From positions 737,343-801,342 of the forward strand of contig NZ_QAJL01000003.1 of the NCBI RefSeq assembly GCF_003852525.1: 64,000 nucleotides of DNA, given 5' to 3'. Source of the stretch: Pedobacter sp. KBW06 (GTDB lineage Bacteria; Bacteroidota; Bacteroidia; Sphingobacteriales; Sphingobacteriaceae). The translations under genes were made by a program, and so were the position numbers. Below the pieces are notes generated by a model. That model was not told the origin of the DNA and did not search any database. It was given only the letters and a program-made list of their open reading frames with translations. The first letter of the stretch is position 1, and each line of letters opens with the position of its first letter. Shown here piece by piece: positions 54,281 through 63,038 of this stretch.

Positions 54281-54493
54281 TTATATTTTCTCAGATGCAT
54301 ACCCGGCTTTGCTCAAAGTATCTTTAATCACCTGAGCATCCAATGATTCGTCCCCTTCTACGGTAAGGATTTTGTCCGGACTGGTGGTATCCACTTCCCA
54401 TTTAGAGATTGCCGACAGGTTGTTTAAATGCGGGGTAACGGTTGCGATACAGCCTTCACATTTGATAGTAGTTTTGAATTTTAACGTTTCCAT
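54281..54493 (-). CDS. Copper chaperone, CopZ-like HMA protein
   Basis: The 70-residue protein is a single HMA domain with metal motif CEGC (Cys13 and Cys16 in IKCEGCIATV). No signal peptide is seen, so it is cytoplasmic. It probably hands Cu(I) to CopA, encoded 29 bases upstream, or to its N-terminal HMA domain. The Met usually preceding the CxxC (MxCxxC) is replaced by Ile, a small departure. Confidence 0.88.
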   Translation of the reverse strand: METLKFKTTIKCEGCIATVTPHLNNLSAISKWEVDTTSPDKILTVEGDESLDAQVIKDTLSKAGYASEKI

Positions 54494-54522
54494 TTGAATT
54501 ATTTAATTATGATTGATATTGA

Positions 54523-56754
54523 TTAACTTAATTTTGAGAGTTTTAACCTCAGGCTGTTTCCCACTACAGATACAGAACTCAAAGCCATGGCAGCCCCTGC
54601 GATCATCGGGTTTAAAAGGAACCCATTGAAAGGATAAAGCAGACCTGCAGCAATAGGAATACCGATCAGGTTATAGATAAATGCCCAGAACAGGTTCTGA
54701 CGAATCGTACGTACCGTAAGCTTGGAGAGCCTTAATGCTTTAGGCACCTGTTGCAGGTCTGAAGAAACCAGGGTGATTTTAGCCACATCGATGGCAATAT
54801 CAGAGCCTTTCCCCATGGCGATTGAAACGTCTGCCTGGGCTAAAGCCTGACTGTCATTGATTCCATCACCTACCATGGCTACTACTTTCCCCTGTGCCTG
54901 CAATTCCTTTACAAAATCTGCTTTGTCTGAAGGTAAAACTTCGGCTTTAAAATGGTCAATTCCGGCCTGTTTAGCTACAGAAGCCGCAGTCTGCTGGTTA
55001 TCGCCGGTAAGCATATATACGGTTATCCCCTGATCTTTTAGCGCTGCAACCGCTTTTGCCGAACCAGCTTTGATCTGATCCGCGATGGCAACAATCGCCA
55101 GTACCTGTGTCGCATTGGCCAGGTAAATCACCGTTTGTGCCTGTTCCTGCAAAGCGAGGACTTTACTTTCTATTTCTTTAGCAACGGCAATCTTTTGCTC
55201 TTTTAAAATTTTGTGGCTTCCTGCCCAGTATTTATTGCCATTGAATACCCCTTCTACTCCTTTACCGGTTAAGCTTTCAAAATCACTGATCAGTGCTGGT
55301 TTTACACCCGCTTCTTTTAAGTGGTTTACAATCGCTTCGGCAAGCGGATGCTCGGAAGCATACTCCAGCGCCATCAGGATTTCCGACAACTGCGCTTTTT
55401 CTTCAGGCAGGTTTGCAGCCCATTCTACTGCAGTTACTTCTGGTTTTCCTGCCGTGATCGTACCTGTTTTATCCAGGATCACTGCATTTACTTTATATCC
55501 AAGCTCCAGGGCTTCCGCATCTTTGATCAGGATTCCGCTTTCGGCACCCTTCCCTATTCCCACCATAATGGCTGTAGGTGTTGCCAGTCCTAACGCACAA
55601 GGACAGGCAATCACGAGTACAGTCACCATTGCTAAAAGACCATGGGTAAAGGCATGTTCTCCTCCAAAAACCAACCATGCTCCTAAAGTTAAAACGGCAA
55701 TCAGCATGACTATAGGAACAAAAATCCCTGCAATCTTATCCACCAGTTTTTGTACAGGTGCTTTCGAGCCCTGTGCATCCTGAACCAGTTTGATGATCTG
55801 GGCAAGCATGGTTTCCCCGCCTACCTTTTCTGCTTTAAAGCGGAAGGTTCCTTTTTGATTGATCGTTCCGGCGAAGACCTTATCGCCCTCCGTTTTCGAG
55901 ACGGCCACAGGTTCCCCGGTAATCATACTTTCGTCCACAAATGAACTGCCTGAGTACACCACGCCATCTACAGGAATCTTTTCTCCCGAACGGACCATCA
56001 GCCGATCTCCGATATGTACATCTGATACCGGAATTTCCTTTTCGCCATCTTCCGTAACGAGATATACGGTTTTCGGCTGTAAGCCAATCAGTTTTTTAAT
56101 GGCGGAAGAAGTATTCGATTTTGCTTTTTCTTCAAGCAGTTTTCCCAGCATGATGAAAACAATCACCACTGCAGCGGCTTCAAAGTATACATGAGGATGG
56201 AGTCCTCTGGAATGCCAGAATTCCGGATAAAAGGTATTGAATACACTAAAAATATAGGCAATCCCGGTACTTAGGGCCACCAGTGTATCCATATTGGCTT
56301 TCCCGTGCTGTGCCTGTTTCCAGGCATTGATGAAGAAGTTCCGTCCAAAAATAAAAAGGATTGGTGTGGTCAATGCCAGCATATAATAGTTACCGTTGGG
56401 CATGTCCATGAAGAACATTCCGATCATGACCACCGGCAATGCCAGGATGGAAGAAGCAATCATTCTCTTTTTTAAAGATTCATAATTGTTCTTTTGTAGT
56501 TCTTCCTGTTTTTCTTTTGCCCCTTCGCTTTCCAGAATCAGGTCATAGCCGATAGACTGTACCACCTTCTGAAAGGCAGCAGGCTGTATCTGATCAGGGT
56601 GAAAAGTTACTTTTACAGATTGGGTGGCATAATTCACTTCTGCATGATCCACCCCTTCCTGCGCGCCAATCATCGATTGGACGCTCGTGGCACAGGAGGC
56701 ACAAGTCATTCCTAAAACGGGCAAGGTAAGGGTTTCTATATTTTCTTTCATCAC
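54523..56754 (-). CDS. copA: Copper-translocating P1B-type ATPase
   Basis: The 743-residue inner-membrane pump exports Cu(I) from the cytoplasm at the cost of ATP. It has one N-terminal HMA domain (GMTCASC, Cys18/Cys21), eight membrane helices, the actuator motif TGE (279-281), the metal-site CPC (384-386), the phosphorylation site DKTGT (428-432), the HP dipeptide in EHPLAEA (469-470) and GDGINDSQAL. NLIGIP and MALSSVSVVGNSLRL near the end are typical of Cu(I) pumps (P1B-1). It heads the copper island; a TAnnTTTG box precedes it. Confidence 0.96.
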   Translation of the reverse strand: MMKENIETLTLPVLGMTCASCATSVQSMIGAQEGVDHAEVNYATQSVKVTFHPDQIQPAAFQKVVQSIGYDLILESEGAKEKQEELQKNNYESLKKRMIASSILALPVVMIGMFFMDMPNGNYYMLALTTPILFIFGRNFFINAWKQAQHGKANMDTLVALSTGIAYIFSVFNTFYPEFWHSRGLHPHVYFEAAAVVIVFIMLGKLLEEKAKSNTSSAIKKLIGLQPKTVYLVTEDGEKEIPVSDVHIGDRLMVRSGEKIPVDGVVYSGSSFVDESMITGEPVAVSKTEGDKVFAGTINQKGTFRFKAEKVGGETMLAQIIKLVQDAQGSKAPVQKLVDKIAGIFVPIVMLIAVLTLGAWLVFGGEHAFTHGLLAMVTVLVIACPCALGLATPTAIMVGIGKGAESGILIKDAEALELGYKVNAVILDKTGTITAGKPEVTAVEWAANLPEEKAQLSEILMALEYASEHPLAEAIVNHLKEAGVKPALISDFESLTGKGVEGVFNGNKYWAGSHKILKEQKIAVAKEIESKVLALQEQAQTVIYLANATQVLAIVAIADQIKAGSAKAVAALKDQGITVYMLTGDNQQTAASVAKQAGIDHFKAEVLPSDKADFVKELQAQGKVVAMVGDGINDSQALAQADVSIAMGKGSDIAIDVAKITLVSSDLQQVPKALRLSKLTVRTIRQNLFWAFIYNLIGIPIAAGLLYPFNGFLLNPMIAGAAMALSSVSVVGNSLRLKLSKLS

Positions 56755-56776
56755 GTATCTTGTTTAGATTCTAAGA

Positions 56777-56800
56777 CAAAGGTACCTCCCCCGATGGGGA
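56777..56800 (-). promoter_or_regulatory. copA promoter -7 box and adjoining dyad
   Basis: On the minus strand TACCTTTG (56784-56777) fits TAnnTTTG and lies 23 bases before the copA ATG. Just upstream is a dyad TCCCC-CGAT-GGGGA (56787-56800) where an activator or repressor could bind. No good -33 TTTG was seen, as expected if an activator is needed. Confidence 0.45.
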
Positions 56801-56873
56801 ACTATTTTATATCATTTCGGGAAAGATTTACATAATATCAGCGAAGCCAATAAAAGAACCGCCAGTATTGTCC

Positions 56874-57009
56874 TTCGACTACAACAGTTAACTGGAACGT
56901 CCCATGGACGCCCCGGAGATGTGTCAGGAACGTCAAATCGCAGGCCTGGACGTTCCTGGTACGTTCCAGAGACGTTCCTGGTACGTTCCAGTTAACTGTT
57001 GTAGTCGAA
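56874..57009. repeat. Composite element: 27-bp inverted repeat around 11-bp-phased direct repeats
   Basis: Positions 56874-56900 and 56983-57009 are perfect 27-bp inverted copies. Inside, ACGTTCC recurs at 56950, 56961, 56972 and 56983, exactly 11 bp apart, alternating GACGTTCCTGG and TACGTTCCAG. The reverse complement GGAACGT occurs at 56894 and 56927. A nested 10-bp hairpin joins CAGGAACGTC (56925-56934) and GACGTTCCTG (56949-56958). The element is 120 bases upstream of copA. It may be a dispersed REP/MITE-like unit or an operator array. Confidence 0.8.
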
Positions 57010-57191
57010 CAAGGGACGAAGGAGGACCGACCACTGTTAGCCCCATTCAAAGCAAATCCGGTAAAAACAACGTTACATACCCACAGGTAACAAACTGATA
57101 ATTAATCAAATCGCCAAACATTTTTGAGGCTTCAATGGTTTATTAATTGCGCTTTCTGATTGAAATTCTGTTAGTTCTAATTATCAAGTCA

Positions 57192-57440
57192 ATGACAAAG
57201 ATCAATATGTGTTTTGAGCACCAGGTTGCAGTAAAAGCTTTCTTTGTTAACAGAGATAAAATAAAGGATCCTGCAATCATAAAGTACCTCAGGAGTGATC
57301 CTGATGGCATTTTGGAAATTCCATTAGATGGAATAAAAAAGGGAAAATGGAAGATGACCCTGGAATGGAATTATGAAGAAAAAGACTATTCCCTGGTGAA
57401 GAACATCGTCATACCTGTCCCCGAAAAGTCCGAACTTTAG
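57192..57440 (+). CDS. Small protein resembling the C-terminal part of FixH
   Basis: The 82-residue product (MTKINMCFEHQVAVKAFF...) ends with GILEIPLDGIKKGKWKMTLEW and YSLVKNIVIPVP, which recalls the last beta strands of FixH-type proteins (..GKW.v.l.W...). A TTG start at 57147 would add a hydrophobic lead (RFLIEILLVLIIKSM). Full FixH proteins are about 150 residues with an N-terminal membrane helix, so this may be a remnant or an unrelated small protein. No Fix/Cco genes are near. Confidence 0.4.
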   Translation: MTKINMCFEHQVAVKAFFVNRDKIKDPAIIKYLRSDPDGILEIPLDGIKKGKWKMTLEWNYEEKDYSLVKNIVIPVPEKSEL

Positions 57441-57510
57441 CCAGACCTGCAACCGCCCGCCTTTAATCCGGCCAGCAAAACCCCTCCTTTCCCCAGGGCT
57501 TCAAATAATT

Positions 57511-57540
57511 TTTGATTAATGATTTTATTTTATAGATTTG
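57511..57540 (+). promoter_or_regulatory. Promoter of the FadR-type regulator / alginate operon
   Basis: TTTG (57511-57514) and TAGATTTG (57533-57540) are separated by 18 bases, a full match to the Bacteroidota consensus. The last three bases of the -7 box lie in the first operator palindrome. Confidence 0.7.
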
Positions 57541-57564
57541 GTAAACCAATAATTGGTAAACCAA
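57538..57564. promoter_or_regulatory. Twin palindromic operator for the FadR-type regulator
   Basis: TTGGTAAACCAA occurs twice, at 57538-57549 and 57553-57564, with a 3-base spacer. Each copy has the TGGT...ACCA dyad typical of FadR-subfamily GntR regulators. They cover the -7 box and the expected transcription start, 9 bases before the regulator's ATG, which fits repression by steric block. Confidence 0.75.
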
Positions 57565-57573
57565 ATATATCGT

Positions 57574-58311
57574 ATGAAATCATTTATAGAAACGATCAGA
57601 TCTATAGAGGTGGAGACTCCCGTAGATAAAATCATCGGGCAGCTGAAACAACTCATTACTTCCGGACAACTTCAGCCCGGAGATCGCCTTCCTGCCGAAA
57701 GACTGCTTGCAGAGAAGTTTGGTGTAGGCCGCAGTTATGTTCGTGAAGCCATCTTAAAACTCGAGTTCTACGGACTCCTGAAAACCAATCCCCAAAGTGG
57801 CACTTATGTTTCCGGTTTAAGCATCAAAGTTCTGGACAGCATCATTACTGACATTATAAAATTCAATAAAGAAGATTTTAACGCACTTCTGGAAGCCAGG
57901 TATTACCTCGAGCTGGATGCCGTAAAGCTTGCCGCAGAGCGAAGAACAGCTCAGGACCTGATTAACCTGAACGAGGCATTGCTGGATTATGAAGCCAAAG
58001 TAAATGCCAGTCAGAATGCGGTGGAAGAAGACATGATCTTTCACATCTGCATTGCGAAGGCTTCCAAGAATTCGGTCATAGAATCGATGATCCTCATTCT
58101 GATTCCTGACCTGATCAAAAGCATTGTAGAAAATAAGATCTGTGGAGATAACCGTGGCATTCTCGCCATTGAAGAACACCGGAAAATATTAAAAGCAATA
58201 CAGGACCAGGATATTGATGCTGCAGAGAATGCAGTTGCAGCACATTTAAATGATATGTTCCAGATTAGTAAAGCGGGATTTGCCGCACAAAAAATTGTAC
58301 ATGGTAACTAA
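57574..58311 (+). CDS. FadR-subfamily GntR transcriptional regulator (FCD domain), alginate operon
   Basis: The 245-residue protein has an N-terminal winged helix (IIGQLKQLITSGQLQPGDRLPAERLLAEKFGVGRSYVREAILKLE, over residues 21-65) and an FCD ligand domain (LEARYYLELDAVKLAAERRTAQDL, MIFHICIAKASKN, EEHRKILKAIQDQDIDAAENAVAAHL) with Asp/His residues for a metal. Its own gene starts with a twin operator. It probably derepresses in the presence of an alginate breakdown product such as DEH or KDG (inference). The ATG at 57574 is used; a TTG at 57553 would lie in the operator. Confidence 0.92.
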   Translation: MKSFIETIRSIEVETPVDKIIGQLKQLITSGQLQPGDRLPAERLLAEKFGVGRSYVREAILKLEFYGLLKTNPQSGTYVSGLSIKVLDSIITDIIKFNKEDFNALLEARYYLELDAVKLAAERRTAQDLINLNEALLDYEAKVNASQNAVEEDMIFHICIAKASKNSVIESMILILIPDLIKSIVENKICGDNRGILAIEEHRKILKAIQDQDIDAAENAVAAHLNDMFQISKAGFAAQKIVHGN

Positions 58312-58369
58312 ATAAAGACGCCCTCAAAAAATGGCATAAGCCCTAAATTTTAATCTTCTTAAAATCGTT

Positions 58370-60505
58370 ATGAACTACTTAAAAAAGTGGGTATGGGGCG
58401 CTATTTGCCTTTTTTTAACCCTTCCTTCCTTCTCGCAGGAGCATCCATCCATCATGCTCAGCAAGCAAAATACAGAAGCGCTAAGAAAAGGTGTACAGAC
58501 CTATCCCCTGCTTAAAAAGTCCTGGAAGAAGGTAAAATCCGATGCCGACAAAGCCATCCTGGAATCCATTGAGGTGCCTGTGCCTAAGGATGCCGGAGGT
58601 GGACGGAGCCATGAGCAGCATAAAAAGAACTATATCAGTATGCTGAATTGCGGAATTGCCTACCAGATTTCAGGTGAAAAAAAATATGCTGCTTATATCG
58701 AGCAGATGTTGTTAAAATATGCCGCGGAGTACCAAAAATGGCCCTTACACCCCAAACGAAAAGAAGGCCACCAGGGCGGAAGGATTTTCTGGCAAAGCCT
58801 CAATGACTTTGTCTGGCAGGTGTACACCATACAGGCCTACGACCTCGCCCATGATGCCATCTCTGCAGGTAACAGAAAAACCATAGAATCCGGTTTATTT
58901 GAGCCTATCCTCAAGTTTTTCACGGTAGATTGTGCAGAAACCTTCAACAAAATCCATAACCATGCCACCTGGGACGTGGCCGCAGTAGGAATGACCGGAT
59001 ACGTCATCAATAAACCGGACTATGTGCAGATGGCTTTGAAAGGTTCTGCAAAAGACGGAAAAACAGGTTACCTCGCACAAATTGACCAGCTCTTCTCTCC
59101 CGACGGATACTATACTGAAGGACCTTATTACCAGAGATATGCACTTCTTCCTTTCGTCATCTTTGCTAAAACCATCAATAACTATCAGCCGGAATTAAAA
59201 ATATTTCAGTATCGCGACCAGCTACTCTCCAAAGCCATTCAGACTTCATTACAACTGACCTATACTGATGGAACCTTCTTCCCCATAAACGACGCCGTCA
59301 AAGGTAAAACCTACGAATCTTCGGAGCTCGTATATGGGGTAGACATTGCCTATGCGGATATTAAAGCCTCAGCCGAACTTTTAGACATTGCAGAGAAACA
59401 AGGCGAAGTGGTGGTTTCCGATGCAGGGTTAAAAATTGCCAAAGACCTTAGCGAAGGAAAATCCAAACCATTTGTCTACCAAAGTCAGCTGATCAAAGAC
59501 GGTGCTTCCGGCAACGAAGGCGGCCTGGGAATCCTGAGGTCAGGCAGTAACGAAGACCAGCAGGCTGTGCTCATTAAAGCTGCTTCACAGGGAATGGGAC
59601 ACGGACATTTCGATCGTCTGAACCTTCTATATTACGATAATGGGGTCGAAGTATTTCCGGACTATGGCTCTGCAAGGTTCATCAACATCGAATCTAAAAA
59701 GGGTGGTGACTACCTTCCTGAAAACAAAACATGGGCAAAACAAACCATCGCCCACAATACCTTAACAGTTGACCAAACTTCCAATTTCAAGGCCAATGCA
59801 GACCTTGCCCAGCAAAGCTCAGGACAGGTCAGCTATTTTAAAGCCGATAAAGACCTGCAGGTCTTTAGTGCCAGAGAAAGCAATGCCTATCCCGGAGTGG
59901 AAATGAGCAGAACCACTGCTTTATTAAAAGTTAAAGAGCTTAAAAAACCTTTACTGATCGATATCTTTCGGGTAAATTCAGAAAAAGCACATCAATATGA
60001 CCTTCCTTTTTGGTACAAGGGAAATCTGGTAGATGTTGCTCCAAAAATCAGGAACTATACCGATCAGCTAAAACCACTGGGCAGTAAATATGGATATGAA
60101 CACCTCTGGTTAAATGCAGAACAGGCTGTTCCTGAAAAAAGCGGATACCTCAGCATCTTAAACAACAAACGCTTTTACACGGTTCATTTCGCAACAAATG
60201 CCCCTCTAAATTTAAAATTTGTCTCCCTTGGGGCCAATGATCCGGATTCCAATCTGCTGGAAAGCAAAGCCTTTCTGCTTTCTTCTTCCGACAGTAAAGA
60301 TCAGCTCTTTTTCAGCATCACGGAAAGCCATGGACAAACCAATTCTGTGAGCGAAACCACTACCGGAGCCAACAGTATGATCAGCGATCTGAAGATCATT
60401 ACAAGCGATCCGAATCAGGCTTCCTTTTCTTTTAAAGTCAAAGGAAAAACTTATCAGTACCAGATCAATTACAACAGCAAAGAAAACTTCATAAAAATTA
60501 ACTAA
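58370..60505 (+). CDS. PL17-type oligoalginate lyase (heparinase II/III fold)
   Basis: The 711-residue secreted enzyme has a signal peptide, an alpha/alpha toroid (to about residue 370) and a C-terminal beta-sandwich. Candidate catalytic parts are Asn197-His198 in KIHNHATWDVAAVGMTGY, the tyrosines in GYYTEGPYYQRYAL (247-254), His413 in GMGHGHFDRLNLLYYDNG and AHNTLTVDQ at 461-469. These resemble PL17 exolyases that cut alginate oligomers to unsaturated monouronates. Other heparinase-like families (PL12, PL15) are possible but the KdgF, MFS and SDR genes behind it fit alginate. Confidence 0.87.
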   Translation: MNYLKKWVWGAICLFLTLPSFSQEHPSIMLSKQNTEALRKGVQTYPLLKKSWKKVKSDADKAILESIEVPVPKDAGGGRSHEQHKKNYISMLNCGIAYQISGEKKYAAYIEQMLLKYAAEYQKWPLHPKRKEGHQGGRIFWQSLNDFVWQVYTIQAYDLAHDAISAGNRKTIESGLFEPILKFFTVDCAETFNKIHNHATWDVAAVGMTGYVINKPDYVQMALKGSAKDGKTGYLAQIDQLFSPDGYYTEGPYYQRYALLPFVIFAKTINNYQPELKIFQYRDQLLSKAIQTSLQLTYTDGTFFPINDAVKGKTYESSELVYGVDIAYADIKASAELLDIAEKQGEVVVSDAGLKIAKDLSEGKSKPFVYQSQLIKDGASGNEGGLGILRSGSNEDQQAVLIKAASQGMGHGHFDRLNLLYYDNGVEVFPDYGSARFINIESKKGGDYLPENKTWAKQTIAHNTLTVDQTSNFKANADLAQQSSGQVSYFKADKDLQVFSARESNAYPGVEMSRTTALLKVKELKKPLLIDIFRVNSEKAHQYDLPFWYKGNLVDVAPKIRNYTDQLKPLGSKYGYEHLWLNAEQAVPEKSGYLSILNNKRFYTVHFATNAPLNLKFVSLGANDPDSNLLESKAFLLSSSDSKDQLFFSITESHGQTNSVSETTTGANSMISDLKIITSDPNQASFSFKVKGKTYQYQINYNSKENFIKIN

Positions 60506-60510
60506 TCAAT

Positions 60511-60846
60511 ATGATACAGAGCAATTTATTTCAAATAGAAGAACAGGTGGAATGGCAGGACCTAAAGAACGGGGTCAAAAGACAAGTTTACGGGTACGAC
60601 GATAAGATCATGTTGGTGAAAGCAAAATTTGAGGCGGAAGCCATCGGAGTCCTTCATGAACACCACCATTCGCAGGTAACCTATGTAGATAGCGGCGTGT
60701 TTGAAATGAGGATCGGTGAAGAGAAAAGAATCCTGAAAAAAGGAGATGGCTTTTACGCTCCTCCACATGAGATTCACGGTTGTGTATGCCTTGAGCCAGG
60801 GATCCTTATCGATGTGTTCTCCCCTCACCGTGAAGATTTCTTGTAA
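60511..60846 (+). CDS. kdgF: KdgF-type cupin, unsaturated uronate lactone/ring-opening enzyme
   Basis: The 111-residue cupin has motif 1 in LHEHHHSQVTYVDSGVFEMRIGEE (metal ligands among His49, His51 and Gln55) and motif 2 in LKKGDGFYAPPHEIHG (His89). KdgF proteins open 4,5-unsaturated monouronates to linear DEH/DKI. The gene lies 5 bases after PL17, which would make just this substrate. No signal peptide is present, so it acts in the cytoplasm or needs uptake of the monomer first. Confidence 0.85.
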   Translation: MIQSNLFQIEEQVEWQDLKNGVKRQVYGYDDKIMLVKAKFEAEAIGVLHEHHHSQVTYVDSGVFEMRIGEEKRILKKGDGFYAPPHEIHGCVCLEPGILIDVFSPHREDFL

Positions 60847-60863
60847 ACCTAAAAACCATTCTA

Positions 60864-61745
60864 ATGAAAAAACTCATGATACTCTGCGCTTTGCTATGGA
60901 CCACGATCGGCCTTAGCGCACAAGACACTACTACCGTTAAAAAAGTACAATATCCTAAAGGCTTCAGCGAGCAGCTCAATGTTGTGTATACCAAAGTAAA
61001 TGGCTGGGAAGGAAAACTGGATTTATACCTGCCTCCAACAGGAGGAACAGCTTCCCCTTTAATCATCAACATTCATGGCGGAGGCTGGAATAAAGGAACC
61101 AAAGAATCACAGGGCGGTTTCAGTGCCTTCTTTAAAAAAGGTTATGCGGTAGCCAATATTGAGTATCGCCTTACCGGAGCAGCAACTGCTCCTGCGGCGA
61201 TAGAAGATACGCGCTGCGCTTTAATCTACTTGATCAGGAATGCGAAAACCTTAAATATTGATGTCAGTAAAATTGTCATCATGGGTGCCTCCGCTGGCGG
61301 ACACCTGGCTTTAATGGGAGGTTTAATGGAAAACAATCCCCTTTTTGATGGCAATTGCAAAGGAACAGAAAACATCAAAGTAGCCGCCATTATTGATAAA
61401 TATGGCATTACCGATGTCTGGGATTGGGGCTATGGCAAGTTAAAGACCAGCAAATCGGCAACCAGCTGGTTAGGTGCAAAAGCAACAGATAAAGACTTTG
61501 CCAAATCTGTATCTCCCCTTTATCAGGTGAAGAAAAGCAGTCCGCCTGTATTTATCGTGCATGGCGATGCCGATCCAACGGTTCCTTATGAGCAATCTGT
61601 TGCCCTGAAAGCAAAGCTCGACGAAATGGGGGTTAAAAATGAATTCATTACCGTAAAAGGTGGCTTACACGGAAAATTCCCTGCAGAAGAGAATGCAATG
61701 GTCAATGCCAAGATCATGGAATTCCTGAAAGGACTGGGACTATGA
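60864..61745 (+). CDS. Secreted alpha/beta hydrolase, carbohydrate-esterase-like
   Basis: The 293-residue protein has a signal peptide (LMILCALLWTTIGLSAQ) and a hydrolase fold with oxyanion motif INIHGGGWNKGT, nucleophile Ser in VIMGASAGGHLALMGG, Asp in IVHGDADPTVPYEQS and His in GGLHGKFP. It resembles esterases of the BD-FAE/prolyl-oligopeptidase-like kind. In an alginate operon it may remove O-acetyl groups from bacterial alginate (inference). Its stop overlaps the next ATG by 4 bases. Confidence 0.85.
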   Translation: MKKLMILCALLWTTIGLSAQDTTTVKKVQYPKGFSEQLNVVYTKVNGWEGKLDLYLPPTGGTASPLIINIHGGGWNKGTKESQGGFSAFFKKGYAVANIEYRLTGAATAPAAIEDTRCALIYLIRNAKTLNIDVSKIVIMGASAGGHLALMGGLMENNPLFDGNCKGTENIKVAAIIDKYGITDVWDWGYGKLKTSKSATSWLGAKATDKDFAKSVSPLYQVKKSSPPVFIVHGDADPTVPYEQSVALKAKLDEMGVKNEFITVKGGLHGKFPAEENAMVNAKIMEFLKGLGL

Positions 61746-63028
61746 AGATCAAAGGATTACGGTGGTACATTGTAGCGCTGATTGCCCTGGCAACAGTGAT
61801 CAACTATATCGACAGAAGTGCCATCAATATCATGTGGCCCTACATTTACAAGGAATTTGGGATTGCGGATGCCGACAATAAAAATGCGCTTGCACTGATC
61901 ACGACCTTCTTTATGATCGCTTATGCTTTGGGTCAAACCTTTACCGGTAAACTCATGGATGCTGTAGGTACCCGACTGGGGATGACCATTTCGATCATCG
62001 GATGGAGCATCTCCATTGCCCTGCATTCTTTTGCAAGGTCGCTGATGTCTTTTAACATCTTCCGCTTTATGCTGGGTTTTTCCGAAGCGGGCAACTGGCC
62101 CGGAGCAACCAAGAGCAATGCAGAATGGTTTCCGGCAAAAGAAAGGGCCATTGCACAAGGGATCTTTGGCGCCGGTGCATCACTGGGATCGGTGGTTTCC
62201 GCCCCCATCATTGCTTTTCTGTACATCGTTTTCGGCTGGAAAATGACCTTCGTCCTCATTGCGGCCTTAGGTCTGATCTGGATCATCCCCTGGCTGATCA
62301 TCAATAAGGCGGCTCCAGAAAAACATCCATGGCTGACAGAAAAAGAAAGAAACTATATCCTCGATACGGATCCGGAAAGCAACAGTTCTGTAGAAGTCGT
62401 GCCTGTACTGAGCTGGAGGGAATTGTTGAAATTCAGAAATACCTGGGGCATCATTATGGCCAGGTTCTTTATCGACCCGGTATGGTGGCTGTTTGTGACC
62501 TGGTTGCCCACCTTTCTGAAAGAACAGTTCCTGTTCGATATTAAACAGATCGGTGCCTTTACCTGGCTACCCTACCTGTTTGCCGCAATCGGCAGTCTGC
62601 TGGGTGGTTACCATTCTTCCTGGCAGGTGAAACGGGGAGTTGATGCGGTTAAAGCAAGAAAAAATTCTGTGGCACTGGGCTGCGGCATTATGCTGGTTTC
62701 CCTAATTGCCATTGTTTATCTGCTGGACGGACTGAAATCTACACCCGTCCTGGCCATGGTGCTGATTGGGACTACCCTTTTCGGTTTTCAATTCCTGATC
62801 GGCAACCTTCAAACTTTACCCAGCGACTATTTCAACGGGAAAAATGTGGGCACTGTTGCCGGCATGGGCGGTACCGCAGCAGTAGTGGGAACCCTGATCA
62901 CCACCTGGGCAGTACCCGCAATGACGAAAACGAGTTACGTCTCTTTCTTCGTCCTGGCTGCAGTCCTGGTTCCCGTTACCTGGATCTGCATCAAATACAT
63001 TACTTCTAAAAAAATCATTCATTCATAA
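61742..63028 (+). CDS. MFS transporter, hexuronate/anion:cation symporter family
   Basis: The 428-residue protein has 12 membrane helices. The start IALATVINYIDRSAINIMWPYI and the MFS loop GKLMDAVGTRLG, followed by FRFMLGFSEAGNWPGATKSNAEWFPAKERAIAQGIF, are typical of ExuT-like hexuronate transporters of the ACS family. It probably imports unsaturated uronate or DEH from the periplasm. It is coupled to the esterase gene upstream and 10 bases before the SDR gene. Confidence 0.9.
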   Translation: MKIKGLRWYIVALIALATVINYIDRSAINIMWPYIYKEFGIADADNKNALALITTFFMIAYALGQTFTGKLMDAVGTRLGMTISIIGWSISIALHSFARSLMSFNIFRFMLGFSEAGNWPGATKSNAEWFPAKERAIAQGIFGAGASLGSVVSAPIIAFLYIVFGWKMTFVLIAALGLIWIIPWLIINKAAPEKHPWLTEKERNYILDTDPESNSSVEVVPVLSWRELLKFRNTWGIIMARFFIDPVWWLFVTWLPTFLKEQFLFDIKQIGAFTWLPYLFAAIGSLLGGYHSSWQVKRGVDAVKARKNSVALGCGIMLVSLIAIVYLLDGLKSTPVLAMVLIGTTLFGFQFLIGNLQTLPSDYFNGKNVGTVAGMGGTAAVVGTLITTWAVPAMTKTSYVSFFVLAAVLVPVTWICIKYITSKKIIHS

Positions 63029-63038
63029 ATATTTTAAT

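Larger units (their letters stand above)
56755..57191. other. Gene-free region upstream of copA
   Basis: It holds the copA promoter box, the GC-rich dyad and the composite repeat. Open frames across the repeat on both strands (56838-57050 minus, 56904-57098 plus) are translations of the repeat with no coding character. Between 57010 and 57191 nothing distinct was seen. Confidence 0.6.

Noticed and set aside
55211..55783. 190-codon open frame on the + strand opposite copA
   Set aside because: Antisense to the conserved phosphorylation region of CopA; no family match.
56874..57009. Insertion sequence or transposon ends
   Set aside because: The inverted arms enclose only 82 bases, with no transposase and no evident target duplication; a passive MITE cannot be excluded.
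56838..57098. Open frames on both strands over the composite repeat
   Set aside because: They are translations of the inverted and 11-bp repeats and exist on both strands.
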